64,000 bases of DNA from Tetmemena sp. SeJ-2015 (GCA_027382625.1 JAJKFJ010022676.1:1-64000), one strand, 5' to 3'. Positions 46,167 to 59,166 are shown, numbered from the stretch's first letter. Notes: a model not told the origin generated them from the letters alone. Numbers and translations are program-made.

Positions 46167-47632
46167 ATACTCTCTATTATTGATTTCTTTAAGAATTTAA
46201 ATAGTAAGTTTCAAGAGGCAAAGGATTTTATTTTAATTTATTTTATCTTAAACTCTGCAAAAATCTTCCACTTCTTATATTAAATTTCCTCCTTTGAATT
46301 ATGAGATAATTAAGCAATCACTGGCCGCAGAGTTTAAAAACGTGAAGCCAGCGGGTAATAGAGAGCAGATCGATAAAATTATTAAGAAGCAGACTCATTT
46401 GCATCTTGAAAAGAAAAAGATAGAGCTCGTGGACTCTGATGTCTTCACAGAACTTACCAGTCTCAAGATCTTATCCTTTTTAGAGATTGCTCACTCATTC
46501 ATTGACTTTAAACTTATTTGTATCTTGTACTTGCAGGAGAATCAGTTGCAACTCATCAAACCAATGGCTTTGAAGCCTCTTAATAACCTGATTTAGATAT
46601 CTCTCTTTGACAATCGTTTGACTAGGATGACTGGCTTTGAGGGTTTGAGGTCCTTGCGCCGACTCTACCTCGAAAGGAACTACATCTCACGCTTGGAGGG
46701 GTTGACTGACTGTGTCCAGCTTGAAGAGTTGAATCTGAGTGGCCAATAGGAATCCCCATTTGGAGATAGTGGCGTTGAATTCACCTTCGATGAATATAGC
46801 TTGGCTACCATTTCTTAAAGTCTAAGAGTTTTAGATTTAGCGGGTTCTAGAGTAAGGAATCCTCAGCCCTTGTATTACTGTGAGAATCTTGCCACTCTCA
46901 ACCTAGCTAGGAATTATATTGAAGACTTTGAAAGTCAAGTTTAGCCTCTTCTTCAAACTATCCTCACTCTCACATATGTACACATTATATAACTTAATGA
47001 AACTATGAACTACCTGCGTGAGCTGAATCTATCGGAGTGCCCAGTAACTCAGACTACTCCCAAGTATCGTGACTAGGTTGTGCTGCTGAGCAGATGCATC
47101 GAAGAACTTGATGGCAAGAAAATTACTCAGCAAGAGAGGTAGTATTTAAATCAGCTTGTGTAGAGGAAGCAGCTCAAGAGTTAGCAGAATCCCACTCCCT
47201 CAGGAGTCAAATTGAATTAATATCTGCTCCCTTTTTTATGATTGAGCCAAGGGACTAACTAAGAAGATGAAAGAGTTGGAAGTGAGTGGACAGAACAAGC
47301 AGATTCATTTACAGTCAGAGCTCATGATGAACCGTGACTTCGGTCAAGCCATGGAAGACCAGGAGAATTATAATCAGCAGTTCCACTTGGACAAGGGAGG
47401 GGAGACTTATGAACAGCAGTAGCACTTGGAGGAGTTACAAAATGAGCTGCTCTACTAGCATAAGAAGTTCAAGGGGAAGATGATCAAGGGAGCAGATAGT
47501 ACTGCCACAGGTGCAGGCACTAAGAAGAAATCTGCTAATATAAACAGCTATAACGATTTTACAGCAGCAGGCATGAGTCACGCTACAACTAAAGTCACAG
47601 CTTTAAAGGGACCGATGGGAAGAAAGTATTGA
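46163..47632 (+). CDS. PPP1R42: PPP1R42-like leucine-rich repeat protein
   Basis: LRR protein of the PPP1R42 (LRRC67/TLRR) family, a PP1-associated centrosomal protein (family knowledge). Repeats run from about 46440 to 47000 (for example LRRLYLERNYISRLEGL and SLRVLDLAGSRVRNPQPL). An LRR cap follows with the family's PKYRDQVVLLSRCIEELDGK and then ITQQERQYL. The tail is Gln/Lys-rich, ending in TGA 47630-47632. IESs: pointer ATCTT near 46470-46535, pointer AAACTAT near 46970-47005, pointer CAA near 47205-47250. There is no ATG directly upstream of the first block (46297 on). Pointer TGAAT (46164-46168 and 46295-46299) would supply ATG 46163-46165, overlapping the stop of the previous gene. Confidence 0.75.
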
Positions 47633-47751
47633 TTTCTTAATTCTGATAACGAAAATCAGCTATTCAGTTTAGTCTCTTTAGTTTTAAAGTCAAAGTTGAA
47701 AATTGGCATTTATATTTACTAGAATATTGTTCCTAAGATGAAATTCAATGC

Positions 47752-50700
47752 TCAGTTCTTCTTTACACTGGCTTTAATAGCTATTAAATAAATAAAAAAT
47801 TTACTACTTATGCTTATCCTATTTATTCTTTAGTCCAGATCTATAGTCATTCTTAATTTAAAAAGTAATTACTGGATTTAAATCTAGCAATTATTCTTGG
47901 AGAGGAAGTCAGCATGAGGAAGTATAGAAAGTGGTAGTGATTCAATATACATGTGTAGCATTTATATTTATTTCTTGTGATATCTCATGTTTCCATGCTC
48001 TTAATCATCCTCCATCGAAGTAACCGCATCTTTGAACAAATTGATCCTCTACGAGAGTTTATTGACCAGAGCAGAGTGATTGGACGATATTTGCAAAGGC
48101 TGCTGATGATGATTGATAGTGAAGGATTTGAAGGAGCTATTTTAGTTAGCTGTACCTCCATTCTTCAACTTCTATCCTCCGTTCAGAGCGTAATAGTTTG
48201 AAGAGTAAGATGGCTTTTGGATTTCTCGCTTGCTCGAATAAGAGGCTGAGGGTACTATCATGAGTGCTTTGTCCTCCATGACTGTCGTGCTAGTGGATCC
48301 AAGTCCCGTGTTATTCCTAATTATAAACCCATCATCTTTTAAGTTACTTCAATCTAATTCAACAATAAATGAAAACTAGCCCTTGTTGCTGAATATCTTA
48401 GAGTTGGAATTACTGCCGTTGAATTTGCTTCTCTTCTAGAAAGTCTTGGTCTCATCAGGGTCGTCCTCGTGGATCGTATCATTAATCTAGGGCAACTCAA
48501 AGTGCTAAGGCCCATTTTATAAAGTTTGATCTTGAGACTGCTGTTTCGAATTGCTGCTTGTTAGCTAGCTACCGTTTCTGATTGATTACTAATTTATCAG
48601 ATTTCCTTGACTGCTGATAATAGTGAGTTGACTTAGTGATATCTCTCCATTCAGTTAGTGATTGAGAGCTATCTTACTGATAGTGGCTTTGTTTAAAATG
48701 AAAGAGAAATGATTATAAGTTGCTGCTCAAAGAATGGAGAGATCTAAAGCTCTAGACTGATGGCTGCAGATTTAGCTATTCTTGATCGTAAAAATAGAAA
48801 TTTTCAGAAATTAACTTGCTGGTTACTCCGCGCACGGTCATACTATTTTATCTTGCGATGTATGTTCATCCTAAATTAAAAAGGACACATGGGAATAATA
48901 ATCCTATACTTGGTGACAAGACTACTTGAAGTGCTACCTTCATTCTTCTCAAAGTTACTATTTGCTATGGACTCACTTTATACATTATTTATAGACGAAT
49001 AAAAGTTGAAGTTTAAACTTCTCTTTTGCTCTTCAACTCTAGGAATGATAGGTAAGAAAGAGAAATCTTTCTCTGACTTTTGCCTCTGCTTGAGTTTTTA
49101 ATCTGGGAGCTTCTATGGGTACTTTCTCTAGAGATTTTCCTTAACCTGGATAAGGGAATTCTTTCCAGATTATTGAATAATTTAAAACATAGTTCACTCA
49201 TATAGAAAAATTATTGGCCTTGCTTTCTATCATCTAGCAAATTCACATGCTTATCGTTTTCTATGTTACTCGGAGTAATCTTATCTTTCTAAAATGGAGG
49301 AATTTTCCTCTGCTCTTAGCTTATTATTCCTTAAAGGTTAGAGACTTTATAGGCTCTCACCTACGAAAGCGCCTTTTCTTTCTTCTCGGTGTTTATTGAC
49401 TGCCTGACTATGCTCTAGCTTTCTTCTCTCAGAGAAAATCTGTCTGTCTGTGGCTGATTACTACTCATGGCTGCGTTTTAAGGGCTCTTATAATTCTAGC
49501 CCTCTATCTTCAAAATATTACTATTGATCTCAAGATATAAATGTACTTGATGTCCCTGTCGTTATTTATTGAGATAACCGAATATGGACTTATCAAAATG
49601 CAAGAAAATTAATCATTAAGCATTTTGAGACTTTGATACTGTTTCACAACTGTGTTAATCCTATTGATGTATGCTTTGCCCTTCGCTCGATATCTGCCAG
49701 AAGCATCAGACTTGAGTGCCTCTTTGATTCTCATCTTAGTTTGAGAAGACAGTGGTGAAATAGTTAGAGTTGGCTTGGGTGGTCAGTTAATCATTCTCCT
49801 GGATCTTTTGAGTCTTTTGACTTATTCAAGTTCAGTTCTGCTTTGAAGAAACTCATCATAGTATTTTGAGGAAAGAGTGTAGAGTTCATTAAAGAAGCAG
49901 AGCTTTGAAACCAAGGGTGCTTTATGAGTTGATAGAGCTTGGGTCTTTTGTCTGGCAGCTTGTTTAACATCAAACTTATTAGAGCTCGGCAGGTGTCGCT
50001 GACTATCATGGTGTCACTATTAGGCGGGAAAGAGAACTCTCCCTTTATAATGCTGCTTTTAATTCCTTTGAAATCAGGGGCATCAAAAGGAAACACTCCA
50101 AACACTAGCCTGTAGAGTAAAATCCCCAAAGACCACACATCGAAAGAGGGATCAGCCTTGAAGCTTTTCTCAGAGAGGAGTTCGGGTGGACAGTAGCGTA
50201 ATGTTCCGGCTTTGTGCTCCTCCAAGGATTTCTCTATCTTTCCTGCTATTCCAAAGTCAATGAGTTTGATCCCTTATTGTATATCCCCATTTTCAATGAG
50301 CACCACATTATCCAGTTTTATGTCTCTGTGGACAATCTACTTTTGATGACAGTAGTTAATAGCGTTACCTATCTACATCATTATATGACTAGCTTCTTCC
50401 TCACTAACTCTAGAGCCCTCTCTGCTTTCTATATACTCTTTCAGGTTTCCGCCCCTCAAATATTCCATCATTAGGACTATGCGCGTATCTGCTAGCTAGA
50501 ACACATTTGAAAGTTGAATGATGTTGGGATGCTTCAAAGACTGCAACAGCTAAGCTTCCTTAAAAGCTTTATCCGCCTCGTCCGCTCTCTAAGAACCAGG
50601 TTGAATTACCTTGATAGCATATTCTTCGCCAGTGATAACATGTCTTCCTAAACTTACAAGGCCAAAGCCACCTTCTCCAAGTTTCTTTTGGTTCCTGAAC

Positions 50701-51833
50701 ATTTTCAAATAGGTCTCGAAGTCAAATCCCTCATCTATAATAGCATGATTAATAACAGGTCTCTCGCTTATGTAATTTACAACTATTCCATAATCCCATC
50801 AAATAACTACAGCTTGAATTGGAGCTTAGTGGGTTAGCCCAGATTTTGTGGTTCAACTTACTTTATGCAGAGATATAGACTATTGACTGGTACTTTTCAT
50901 CATGATTGAGAAAATAAATCTCGCTCTCACTTATTATCGCTAGAATTTAAATGGCAAAATTGAAAAATTGAAACTAAATTGAAGAATAAGATGCCATGCT
51001 GATTATATATCTTGAAATTTTCGCTGAAACCAAATTTCTCCATAACCTTCTTTTTGAACTTCCTAAGTGACGAATCGTCACCATTCTTTAGACACTTCGA
51101 ACTCTCGATCTCCATTTTAAAATGCTCAATATTATTTTTTACTATAACTATAAAACCAAATTCACTATAGTTTGAATGCTCTAGCTTGTTGGAGTTTTAG
51201 TTGGGGAGTAGAATTGGGATTGACTATTTTTTGATAAGCTAATCAGTGGAAGTGGGTTCAGAAAAGACAACTCCAGAAACTTGATGCTGCTGTTCTTATA
51301 AGGATATTTATTTCTTGCTCAGCTGCTAAAGCATTTTAATTTCAGTAAGAGTTTCAAAATACATTAAATTGAGAATTGAGAGCATGGAGGCCTGCTTCCT
51401 GATTTATATGGGGATCATTTTAACAACGAAGAGAGTTATCTTCTCACTCTTGCCGAACTTCCCAAGGTCGAGACCGCCGCCCGTACTTGAATCATCATCC
51501 CCATCTCCAAAACCAAGCATCTTGCCCACATCACTCTCAAATTTATATTCATTCAATCATTTAATCTTCATATCATTTTAACAGTAAAGCGATTATTATT
51601 GGAGCGGAGGGAGATCCTATCTGTAGTCTGTCTATACGCAAATAATATAAAACTGAATGAAGTTCAAACAGAGATTGTAAACTCTTTCAATGCAAACTCA
51701 CCTGCTGTGCTTCTTCTGAGTGAAAACTAGAGGAGGCAATGAGAGTGAGTTATGATCCTCCTCCTTTTGAGTCTGCAGTGGGCTGCCGTGATCTCGCGAA
51801 ACGTCGTGTTGTCTTTGTGTATAAGTTATTCAT
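47752..51833 (-). CDS. Ser/Thr protein kinase with long tail
   Basis: Start ATG 51831-51833, with an intron (GTGAG to TATAG) at about 51630-51700. The N-terminal part has a small domain with KIYNQHG...IYFLNHDEKYQS, resembling the doublecortin-type fold seen in ciliate kinases. The kinase domain (about 49850-50720) is complete: glycine loop GEGGFG, VAIK-type lysine in YAIKV, catalytic HRDIKLDN, DFG, and CPPE in place of APE. A 20-bp IES (pointer CCA, near 49783-49805) removes a TGA and adds a long Ser/Asn/Gln-rich tail read through Gln-coding TAA/TAG to about 47754. All catalytic residues are present, so it should be active. Group: CAMK-like by motif, not resolved further. Confidence 0.8.
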
Positions 51834-52443
51834 CACTCCTCGAATCCATACTGATTAATCAAAACCCGATAGTAGTAATAGTTGCAACACTAATACTCTA
51901 AATACTTTCAATCAGTATAATCTAAGATCATAAAATATAAGAATAAGTTGATCATTTATAATATTATGTCTCTTTAAAATGGTATTTTAATTGCGTGAAT
52001 GATGTGAGTGTCGCTGTTAATGAGAGAAATATTATAAATTGGAGTTAATTATTAAAACAGTTTCGGCTGCTTAAAATATTGATAGTTCGAAAATTATAGC
52101 AGCTTCATTAATCATCCATATAATAAATTTAGAATATTAAATGACTATTACTTGTAAATTATAGAATAGATAAGTACTAAAACTAATAGACTAAATCTTT
52201 AGATAAAGTGTAGATACAAGACTTTCAGATAGAGACACAGTGACTATAAATAAGAGAACTGTTTATTTAAGAATTTTACTTTGAATATAAATGTGCGAGA
52301 GTGTGTTGGTGCATATCTTAAAGATTATGTACTTTAATATTAGGAGGTGCCGCATGGCACTGGGAACTGCAATATACAGAGCGCATTTGCTTATAGCTAA
52401 TTAATTTATTTATTAGTATCGCTACCATTAGATCTGCAGCACT
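51834..52443. other. Intergenic region
   Basis: About 610 AT-rich bp between two minus-strand kinases. No supported frame or clear repeat. Confidence 0.5.
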
Positions 52444-54212
52444 TCAGTGCTTCTTCTTTGGGTCTGATCCTCCCTTGCTTGCAAATACAAAATTTACATT
52501 GATAATAAACTTGCCGGTGTCTTGCTCGAGGCAGGGGTTGATTTAGACTTAGCAGAGCTTCCAAAAGTGGAGCTGCTCCCATTAGAAGTAGATGATACAT
52601 TTTTATTGCTAGCAGGCGTGCCCCTGCTCATGGCTCCTCCCTTACTGCCGGGAGTTTTATTAGTGCCAGCTTTCCCAGATCCACTTCCTGATGCTGCACT
52701 GTTGCTATTAAGGTGCAGGCCCGATAGGATCTCAGATTCCCATTATTTCTCTGCCTTCTCCTCTTCTCTGTGCTTTGACTCTTCCACTTAGCTGTGTGCT
52801 AGCTTTATATTCTCTTCTAGTTCCTCGTCCTCCAACATGTAATAGGGCAGATTCATAACGTCTATCAACTGCAATCTCTTTTCAGGATCCTTAACCATCA
52901 TCCCTCTCATCATATCTTTGCACTCCTATGTTACTGGTACTTCTGCATCGAATTTCAGAGGTGAGTTTATGATCTTGTCAATAAATTCGTCCTCACTTTG
53001 ACCGAAAAATGGTAGGTGCCCATAGAGCATAGCATAGAGCATAACTGCGATGGCCCACACATCTATAGCAGGGGAAGTCATGGCCTGGCTCTTAAATGTC
53101 TCAGGAGGCATGTAGGCTATTGACCCAGCATCTACTTTATCCTTTCGAGACCCTGCACAGACACCTGCAATTCCGAAGTCGACAACTTTCACAAGCAAGT
53201 CACCTTCGCTTTTAAACAGCACATTTTCCAGCTTCAAGTCTCAAAAATGAAAATCGATACCACATGAGGATAAGGCTAAATACTTATACATACGTTTAAT
53301 TGTCTCTATGCACTATGCCTCTGTTGTGGCAATATGACATGGCGTTTATGACTTGGATGATAATCCTCCTTGCCTCTAACTCACCAACTCGCCCATGATC
53401 TTCCACATATTTATACAGCTCGCCTCCTGCCGCATATTCCATTATCATACATAGCTGCTTGCCTTCTAGGAAAGCGTGGTAGAGTGCGACAATATTCTTG
53501 TGGTTCAATTTCTTGAGTGACTCTGCCTCTCTGTAGATCTCCTGAATCATGTTGGCTGAAGCCACTAAGCAAATCCATCATCACAACCTTAAAAGTCTTA
53601 CGATTCTCGGATACGTCCATGAACTTAATTGCAACTTCTTTCTTCTCTTCTTTGTGGCGCCCTAGCATAACCTTGCCGAAACCGCCCTGTCCGAGCTCCT
53701 TCACTATCTAATAATCGTCTAAGATTGCACTGTAGTTGAAATCCTCGCCTATACATTTCAAAGTTAATCATTGATGCTTCTTCTTTGATATTATAAAAAA
53801 TTGAAATTCAATGATAATAATTTAAGCTTGTCAGAAATGAGCATGAAGATATTGGAAGGCACTCTTCATCGGATAGAAAATGATATAGCTTTAATTCTGC
53901 ATATCCCCACCCCTTCATTCTCATTTTGACATACCCTTGACTGCTATGTAGCACACGTCTTCATGATTCAACAGCACTAAGTCGTCTTGAAAAAGCTGGA
54001 TGCCATTCTTATTATAGAGTTTATTAAATCTAGTAAGTATATATGTGTGGAAAGTATGGATAAAGTTTAGCGCTCTTAAAACTTTCTTTGCAGCCGAGGC
54101 GTTTGCAGACTATCTTGAGGGTCTCTTAGAGGTTAAGACTGTCACTTAGCTCTATTTTAGTCTCTTCTCTGTTCTTCATTGACGTCCCATTCACACGCAC
54201 TTCATAATTCAT
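52444..54212 (-). CDS. CAMK-type kinase with doublecortin-like N-terminus
   Basis: Start ATG 54210-54212. N-terminal domain: YEVRVNGTSM...LQETLKIVC, then NKNGIQLFQDDLVLL and DVCYIAVKG, a doublecortin/ubiquitin-like pattern directly before the kinase, as known in ciliate kinases. Kinase domain: GQGGFGKVMLG, VAIKF, HRDLKLEN, DFG, MPPE, all intact after removing two IESs. The first uses pointer CTT near 53555-53600. The second uses pointer GAGAC and splits the catalytic loop at HRD/LKLEN. The C-terminal tail is Ser/Gly/Lys-rich. A last IES (52480-52526, pointer AGCAAG) gives the ending SSKGGSDPKKKH and TGA 52444-52446. Confidence 0.85.
52480..52526 (-). other. IES, pointer AGCAAG
   Basis: Forward-strand CTTGCT at 52474-52479 and 52521-52526. 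Removing 47 bp gives a short basic C-terminus and TGA. Confidence 0.8.
53238..53301 (-). other. IES in kinase catalytic loop, pointer GAGAC
   Basis: Forward GTCTC at 53238-53242 and 53302-53306. Removal of 64 bp joins HisArgAsp to LeuLysLeuGluAsn. Confidence 0.9.
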
Positions 54213-54724
54213 CTTGAGATAAGAAGATAAGATCTTTTCTTATTTTTGCACTATGATCTACATCAAAAGGGTTAACGATCTTCTATAAAGGAGAGAATGC
54301 AATCTTAAGATGCTGCACAGTCTATTGCAATTGGTATATCTAACCTCAAGCCAAAGGTTTGAGGTTAAAACTTGGAAAAGATTAATGCGATGGTGAGCTG
54401 CTTTGATAAATATCATTAGACATACATATTGTTCATCGGAGAATTGCATTGCTGATTGGATTCAATTAATACTATAATTATAATTCTCAATTAAACCTCG
54501 CTAACTCAATCACAATACATTCACTTTTAAATTTCTTTTGCGATTCACTCAGTAATTCACCACTCATAAATCAAATCACCATTTCATTTGGATAGTTTTA
54601 GAGGAAGGAAAGTTTGTAGATTATTGAAAAAGAATTTAAATAGACTTACTTGCGCATAGGACAAGTGAAAAAGTTGTCATGATTTTAATTTGTTCCCTTG
54701 TTTATATTACTTTAATAAGAAAGG
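54213..54724. other. Intergenic with 9-bp stem-loop
   Basis: AT-rich spacer. A perfect stem TAACCTCAA (54341-54349) / TTGAGGTTA (54359-54367) with a 9-nt loop is the only structure seen. Confidence 0.5.
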
Positions 54725-57700
54725 TCATAGGTTGATAAATGATTCAAAGTAAAAGTTCCTTTCAATCTCTGTGGACATTATATTAATGTTAAGGTATGAA
54801 AATGAAAACGAGTTAAGGACTCTCTTCTTTGATCTGGTGTTGTAGTTGCTCTTCACATCCTTGACAGAGATGACTCCGCCTTTAGGGGTTGAGCAAGCTG
54901 ACTCCTGGCTGTCTAAATGCTCCTCTTTCATTTGCACGTCGTCCTTGGATTCTATTATCTCAATAGATCCAGACTGAGCAGCAGATTGAGCAGCAAAGAC
55001 CGGAGCCTTGAACATAGCTTTTATCTTGTGGGAGTTGGGAGTGAGCCAAAAGAAGAAACAAGTGGTGGACAGAATCATGTGAGTGAGGTAACTATACTCC
55101 CCACTCAGCAGTCTCTGCGTAAACCGCACTATCCCCAGGTTCCCGGTTTCTTGAACCTCCTCCTCTTCTTGCATCTTCACATCCTACTGCTCCTCTGCAT
55201 CAAGCTTGGAGTCTAGGTTGTTTGCCTTGGCTTGGAAGGTGAACTAATTGTTGCCTTATGGGGCAAAGAGCAATTTGCGGCCACCTTCGAAGTTGAGTGT
55301 CTTGGCCAGAGTAGTTTAAGTCATGCTCACTAGCTTGATAGTGTTTGAAGGGCTCGTCATGAGAGAGGAGCAGCACATCATGCAAAACATGATAGCTAGG
55401 AACAAGTATCCACTTTAGTTAGCTTGAAGTCCACCCTGTCTCGCCAGTCTCAGAGATTATATTCCAGATGATTGTTGCTGAGCGCGGTTATTCGAGTTGT
55501 TGTAGTAGAAGTTGTTTTGCTTAAGACGCTTAGAGAGAACAATCATGTGAATTATGAAGGCATGGGTAATAATTTAAAAGAACTGCGCCTGGAATAATCT
55601 CAAGCGAATCTTAAGCTGGGAAGTTGTCACTCTCGCTATCTGACATTGTGGAGTTGATTTTGTTGATCAGGGATCTCTTGAATTCCTCAAGTTCGTTTTT
55701 CTTGATGCCTACACTTTCCATGGTATCATACCCAAGCAGCTGAGACTTGGCAAAAACGTCTTCGAAGTAAGCCAATTACTTCTATAGTAGAGAGTTCTGA
55801 GCCTATAGCCCTGCATTTTAGCCTTAAAAATTAAACTTTCTCAAGCATTGAAATGCTAATTTAAAGTCTGTAAGTTCCTTAGTGAGCTTTTGAAGTCTAT
55901 TGAACTTTTGCTCTAGGTCCTCTTGATAGTAGTTCTTTCTCTGTCTGCTCCTGACTGCACTCTCTCTATTCTGCATCCTCCTATAGTAACAAACGTTAAG
56001 TTCACTATTGCAAATATGTATAGTAGACTTACTTTCTGGCCTTTTTGTACTCTTAAGGGTTTTCTATGAAATTAAAAGTGCCGTTCTTATCTGTTATGAC
56101 TTCTTGCACATACTTCTCCTTCTTCTTTGTCAGTTTTGGCAAAAATAAGTTGAGTTAAGAATGAAATCCACTTTAATCGTAGCATATTATCGTAAGTGTC
56201 GTCACAGTTGAAATTGACCTTGGTCTTGCGGCTTGCAGAGCGAGAGCCCATGGAGTTTGACTGATTATTGAAGGAGTCCCCGTTCATGTGGTAAGAGGCA
56301 GCACTCATTGAAGACTCTTCATTCATTCCTGACAGGCAACTATAAATAAACACGTATGTTAAAACCCATCATTTCTAGAAGTTTCTTATTAAAGCGGAAT
56401 AATTCATAGATTTGAAAAATAGTAGAGTAAATGAAATCATAAGTTTATAATCGGTGGTGGTCGTGGCTTTAATGATTGATTGGATCTTCATAATCTTGAT
56501 CAAGATTTATAATTTATTCCTAGTAAATAACTAACTGCATCTCCTTCCAAATTTAGTGGAGATTTTTAAATCCAAAAAGACCACCTCTTGCTGCTCTTTC
56601 TTTGACTTACCTTTGATTCTTAAACATTTCTGCACACTCCTTTGCTTATCAGCTTTCTGGCCTCTCTTCTTGAGTGTCACTCTTTGCGTTTCTTCAGTCT
56701 CTAATTTTACTTGGCGCTATTCTTTGGAGGCTTTTGTAATATTGGCAGGGGCTGATTTCTCAGATGAGGTGGGGGAACTTAAGAATAATATTTGACTCTG
56801 CTTCTCTAGTGAATCTAAGTCCTCCTCAGTCTTCAGGAAGAAACCGCCTCCTGAAGGGCGATTCTCCTACTTGGGGGAATCTCGGCCACTCTGATGCGAG
56901 TAAGAGCTCTCATTTGAGATCGTAGAGTTGCTTCCGAGGTGGGAGGCGGTGGAAGCTATGGAGTATTTGTGGAAAAGTTCTTATTGCTGCCTGCTTTCAT
57001 CTTGCAGGTTGGAATGAGAGATGTCCGCAACTGGCTTCATGAAGTCCATGCATCCCAGCACATCGTCCTCTCCTTGTCCTATTAAAACATTTCGGGGGGG
57101 GGCCTTTCCTCGACAGTAAAATTTTATAATGAAAAAAAGCAAGTAAAAAGTATGTTTATAGGATAATTTTCGCTCCTAAATCTGATTCTTCCAATAATAG
57201 AGGCCTATTAGAACATCTAAGGCCTCAAATTTTAATCCTAATTCAGTCAGTTAGAGGTCTGCTGCACCTAATTAAAATCTATATTTTTAGCTATTTTTTC
57301 GTTATTGTAAATAAATTTAAAGCGCTATTTTGAAATAGTGCAACATTTTTACATAACCAAAATTTAATTCATGATAAAGTGGCAAATGCTACAAATTTTC
57401 AGCTCTACTTCTTTGGGCTTATAGCTAAAGTATGTTATGTAAGCAAAAAATATTGCACTATTTCAAAATAGCGCTTTAAATTTATTTACAATAACGAAAA
57501 AAATAGCTAAAAATATAGATTTTAATTAGGTGCAGCAGACCTCTAACTGACTGAATTAGGATTAAAATTTGAGGCCTTAGATGTTCTAATAGGCCTCTAT
57601 TATTGGAAGAATCAGATTTAGGAGCGAAAATTATCCTATATACATACTTTTTACTTGCTTTTTTTCATTATAAAATTTTACTGTCGAGGAAAGGCCCCCC

Positions 57701-58312
57701 CCAACATTTCATCTCTAATTCAAAAAATGGAAGCAGTTTTGACTAATGAAGTTTAAATGCTATTGTAAGAATTGAATAGTCAGAATTGCATGTAATCGTT
57801 TCGACGTTAATTTGTCACAGCATCGCATGTCTACTTTTACTTACCACCCAAATACTAGTCAAAATTAAACTATGGAAGAAAATATTATGGGGATAGTCTC
57901 TAGCTGCGAGATTCATCAGTGAAGTTATTTAAGACGACAAAAATAATTAGCAATTTGCTTATAAGAAGTCTTTTATCCTCCATTTTGGAGTCCAAAGCTA
58001 TCTAATGAAGCATTGTCTTTAATGGTGGTAGTCTAAATAAGTAATGAGCAACAAGATGGCAGAAAATGTATGTCTTACATTTTTAAGGGCGACTGAAGAT
58101 TTAGTATAGAGCACATCTAAGTCTTCCTCATCCATAGCTAGCATCAGCTCAGCATGAAGAGGAACTGTAGAAGTCATTCCTTCTTCTTAGCAGTCAAAGA
58201 AGTTCTCCTCCATGTGTGTGAGGCCTTCAGGCTCGTGTGGTATGATAGAGGACAATGAGTTGAAGGAGGGTAGATCGAATGAGTTGTTGTTGTTGATGAT
58301 AGTTTGCGACAT
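54725..58312 (-). CDS. bZIP transcription factor with membrane segment
   Basis: Start ATG 58310-58312. The N-terminal half is Ser/Asn/acidic (activation-like) with a GT-AG intron near 58030-58085. The basic region NRESAVRSRQRK (about 55945-55985) matches the bZIP N-x7-R signature and is followed by a leucine-rich helix (LQKLTKELTDFKLAF). An intron (GTAAGT to TATAG, about 55984-56032) precedes it. Further on, after frame switches, lies a hydrophobic stretch YLFLAIMFCMMCCSSLM (about 55350-55410), long enough for one membrane span. A roughly 200-residue C-terminal part follows, with a second hydrophobic piece (MILSTTCFFFWL, about 55045-55085), ending in TGA 54725-54727. Order bZIP then membrane span recalls ATF6/CREB3-type stress sensors. 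The 609-bp element at 57094-57702 sits inside an IES of this gene. Confidence 0.7.
57086..57710. mobile_element. 609-bp inverted-repeat element with 8-bp flanking repeat
   Basis: Element 57094-57702, flanked by the direct repeat AACATTTC (57086-57093 and 57703-57710). Its ends are inverted repeats of about 265 bp (57094 to about 57357, and about 57434 to 57702), nearly identical, starting G8-9 then CCTTTCCTCGACAG. A roughly 75-bp centre has no ORF. An 8-bp target duplication and long terminal inverted repeats without coding capacity fit a non-autonomous DNA transposon (hAT elements make 8-bp duplications, as general knowledge). The 8-bp repeat could instead be the IES pointer. Confidence 0.8.
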
Positions 58313-59166
58313 TTTTATTATTGTTTGATGTTAGTTGAGATTAAATGATGATCTAGCGAGTATGCGTGAGAAAGTGGTATGCGAGTATTGAATTAGTAAT
58401 GTAGTCGCTGAGAGAGTGTCAAAGATATAATTATAATTATAATCGCAACTATTCAAATTAATATACACAGATTAGAGAAGATTTTGTGAATGATGAACTT
58501 TATAACTTGTACTCACTAGAGATCACTATCGTAAAGAGTCTAATTAAAATCAAAGATTAAATCAGATTTTAAGAGAGGACGTTCATTAGGAAAGTTGCTT
58601 AGAAAAAGGATTATTGCTTTACAAAGTCAGAGTTTTCAGAGTAAGTAAAATTTATAAGAGATTCTATTTTTATTAACTTTTAATGCTCTGTTGCGGTATA
58701 TAATAATCGATACCCTCTTATGGATTTTCAGCAGAGCACTCCCGTATTAAAATTAAAATTATTTGAAGGTCTAGGATATATATATAGTTTATTAAGTAAA
58801 TTTCTAATGAAACTGCTTAAATCTCTTTATAATTAATTATAAATGAATTAAATCATCTAATTAATTCTCTGCTATAATAAAAAATAAGCTGAAATTAAAC
58901 ACTTTAGACATGTTTGCAGTTCTCCCATGGAGTTAGAAAAAAGGATTAATCAAAAAGAGAATATTATGGAAAATCTCAACAAGAATCGATCATCGAACGA
59001 AGATGATCCTTTCAAAAGTTAAAGATATTGAAAGTCAAGATGATTTAGAGGATGATTTTAAAGCTAAATTAACCTATATTTTTCTTTCTTCGTCTCAACA
59101 AACATTAATCCTATTTATAAGCTGCAAGTTAACATTAGAGTCTAATCGACCACTCAAACTATTCAG
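58313..59166. other. Intergenic region
   Basis: About 850 AT-rich bp upstream of the bZIP gene and downstream of a minus-strand gene. No frame or repeat I can support. Confidence 0.5.
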
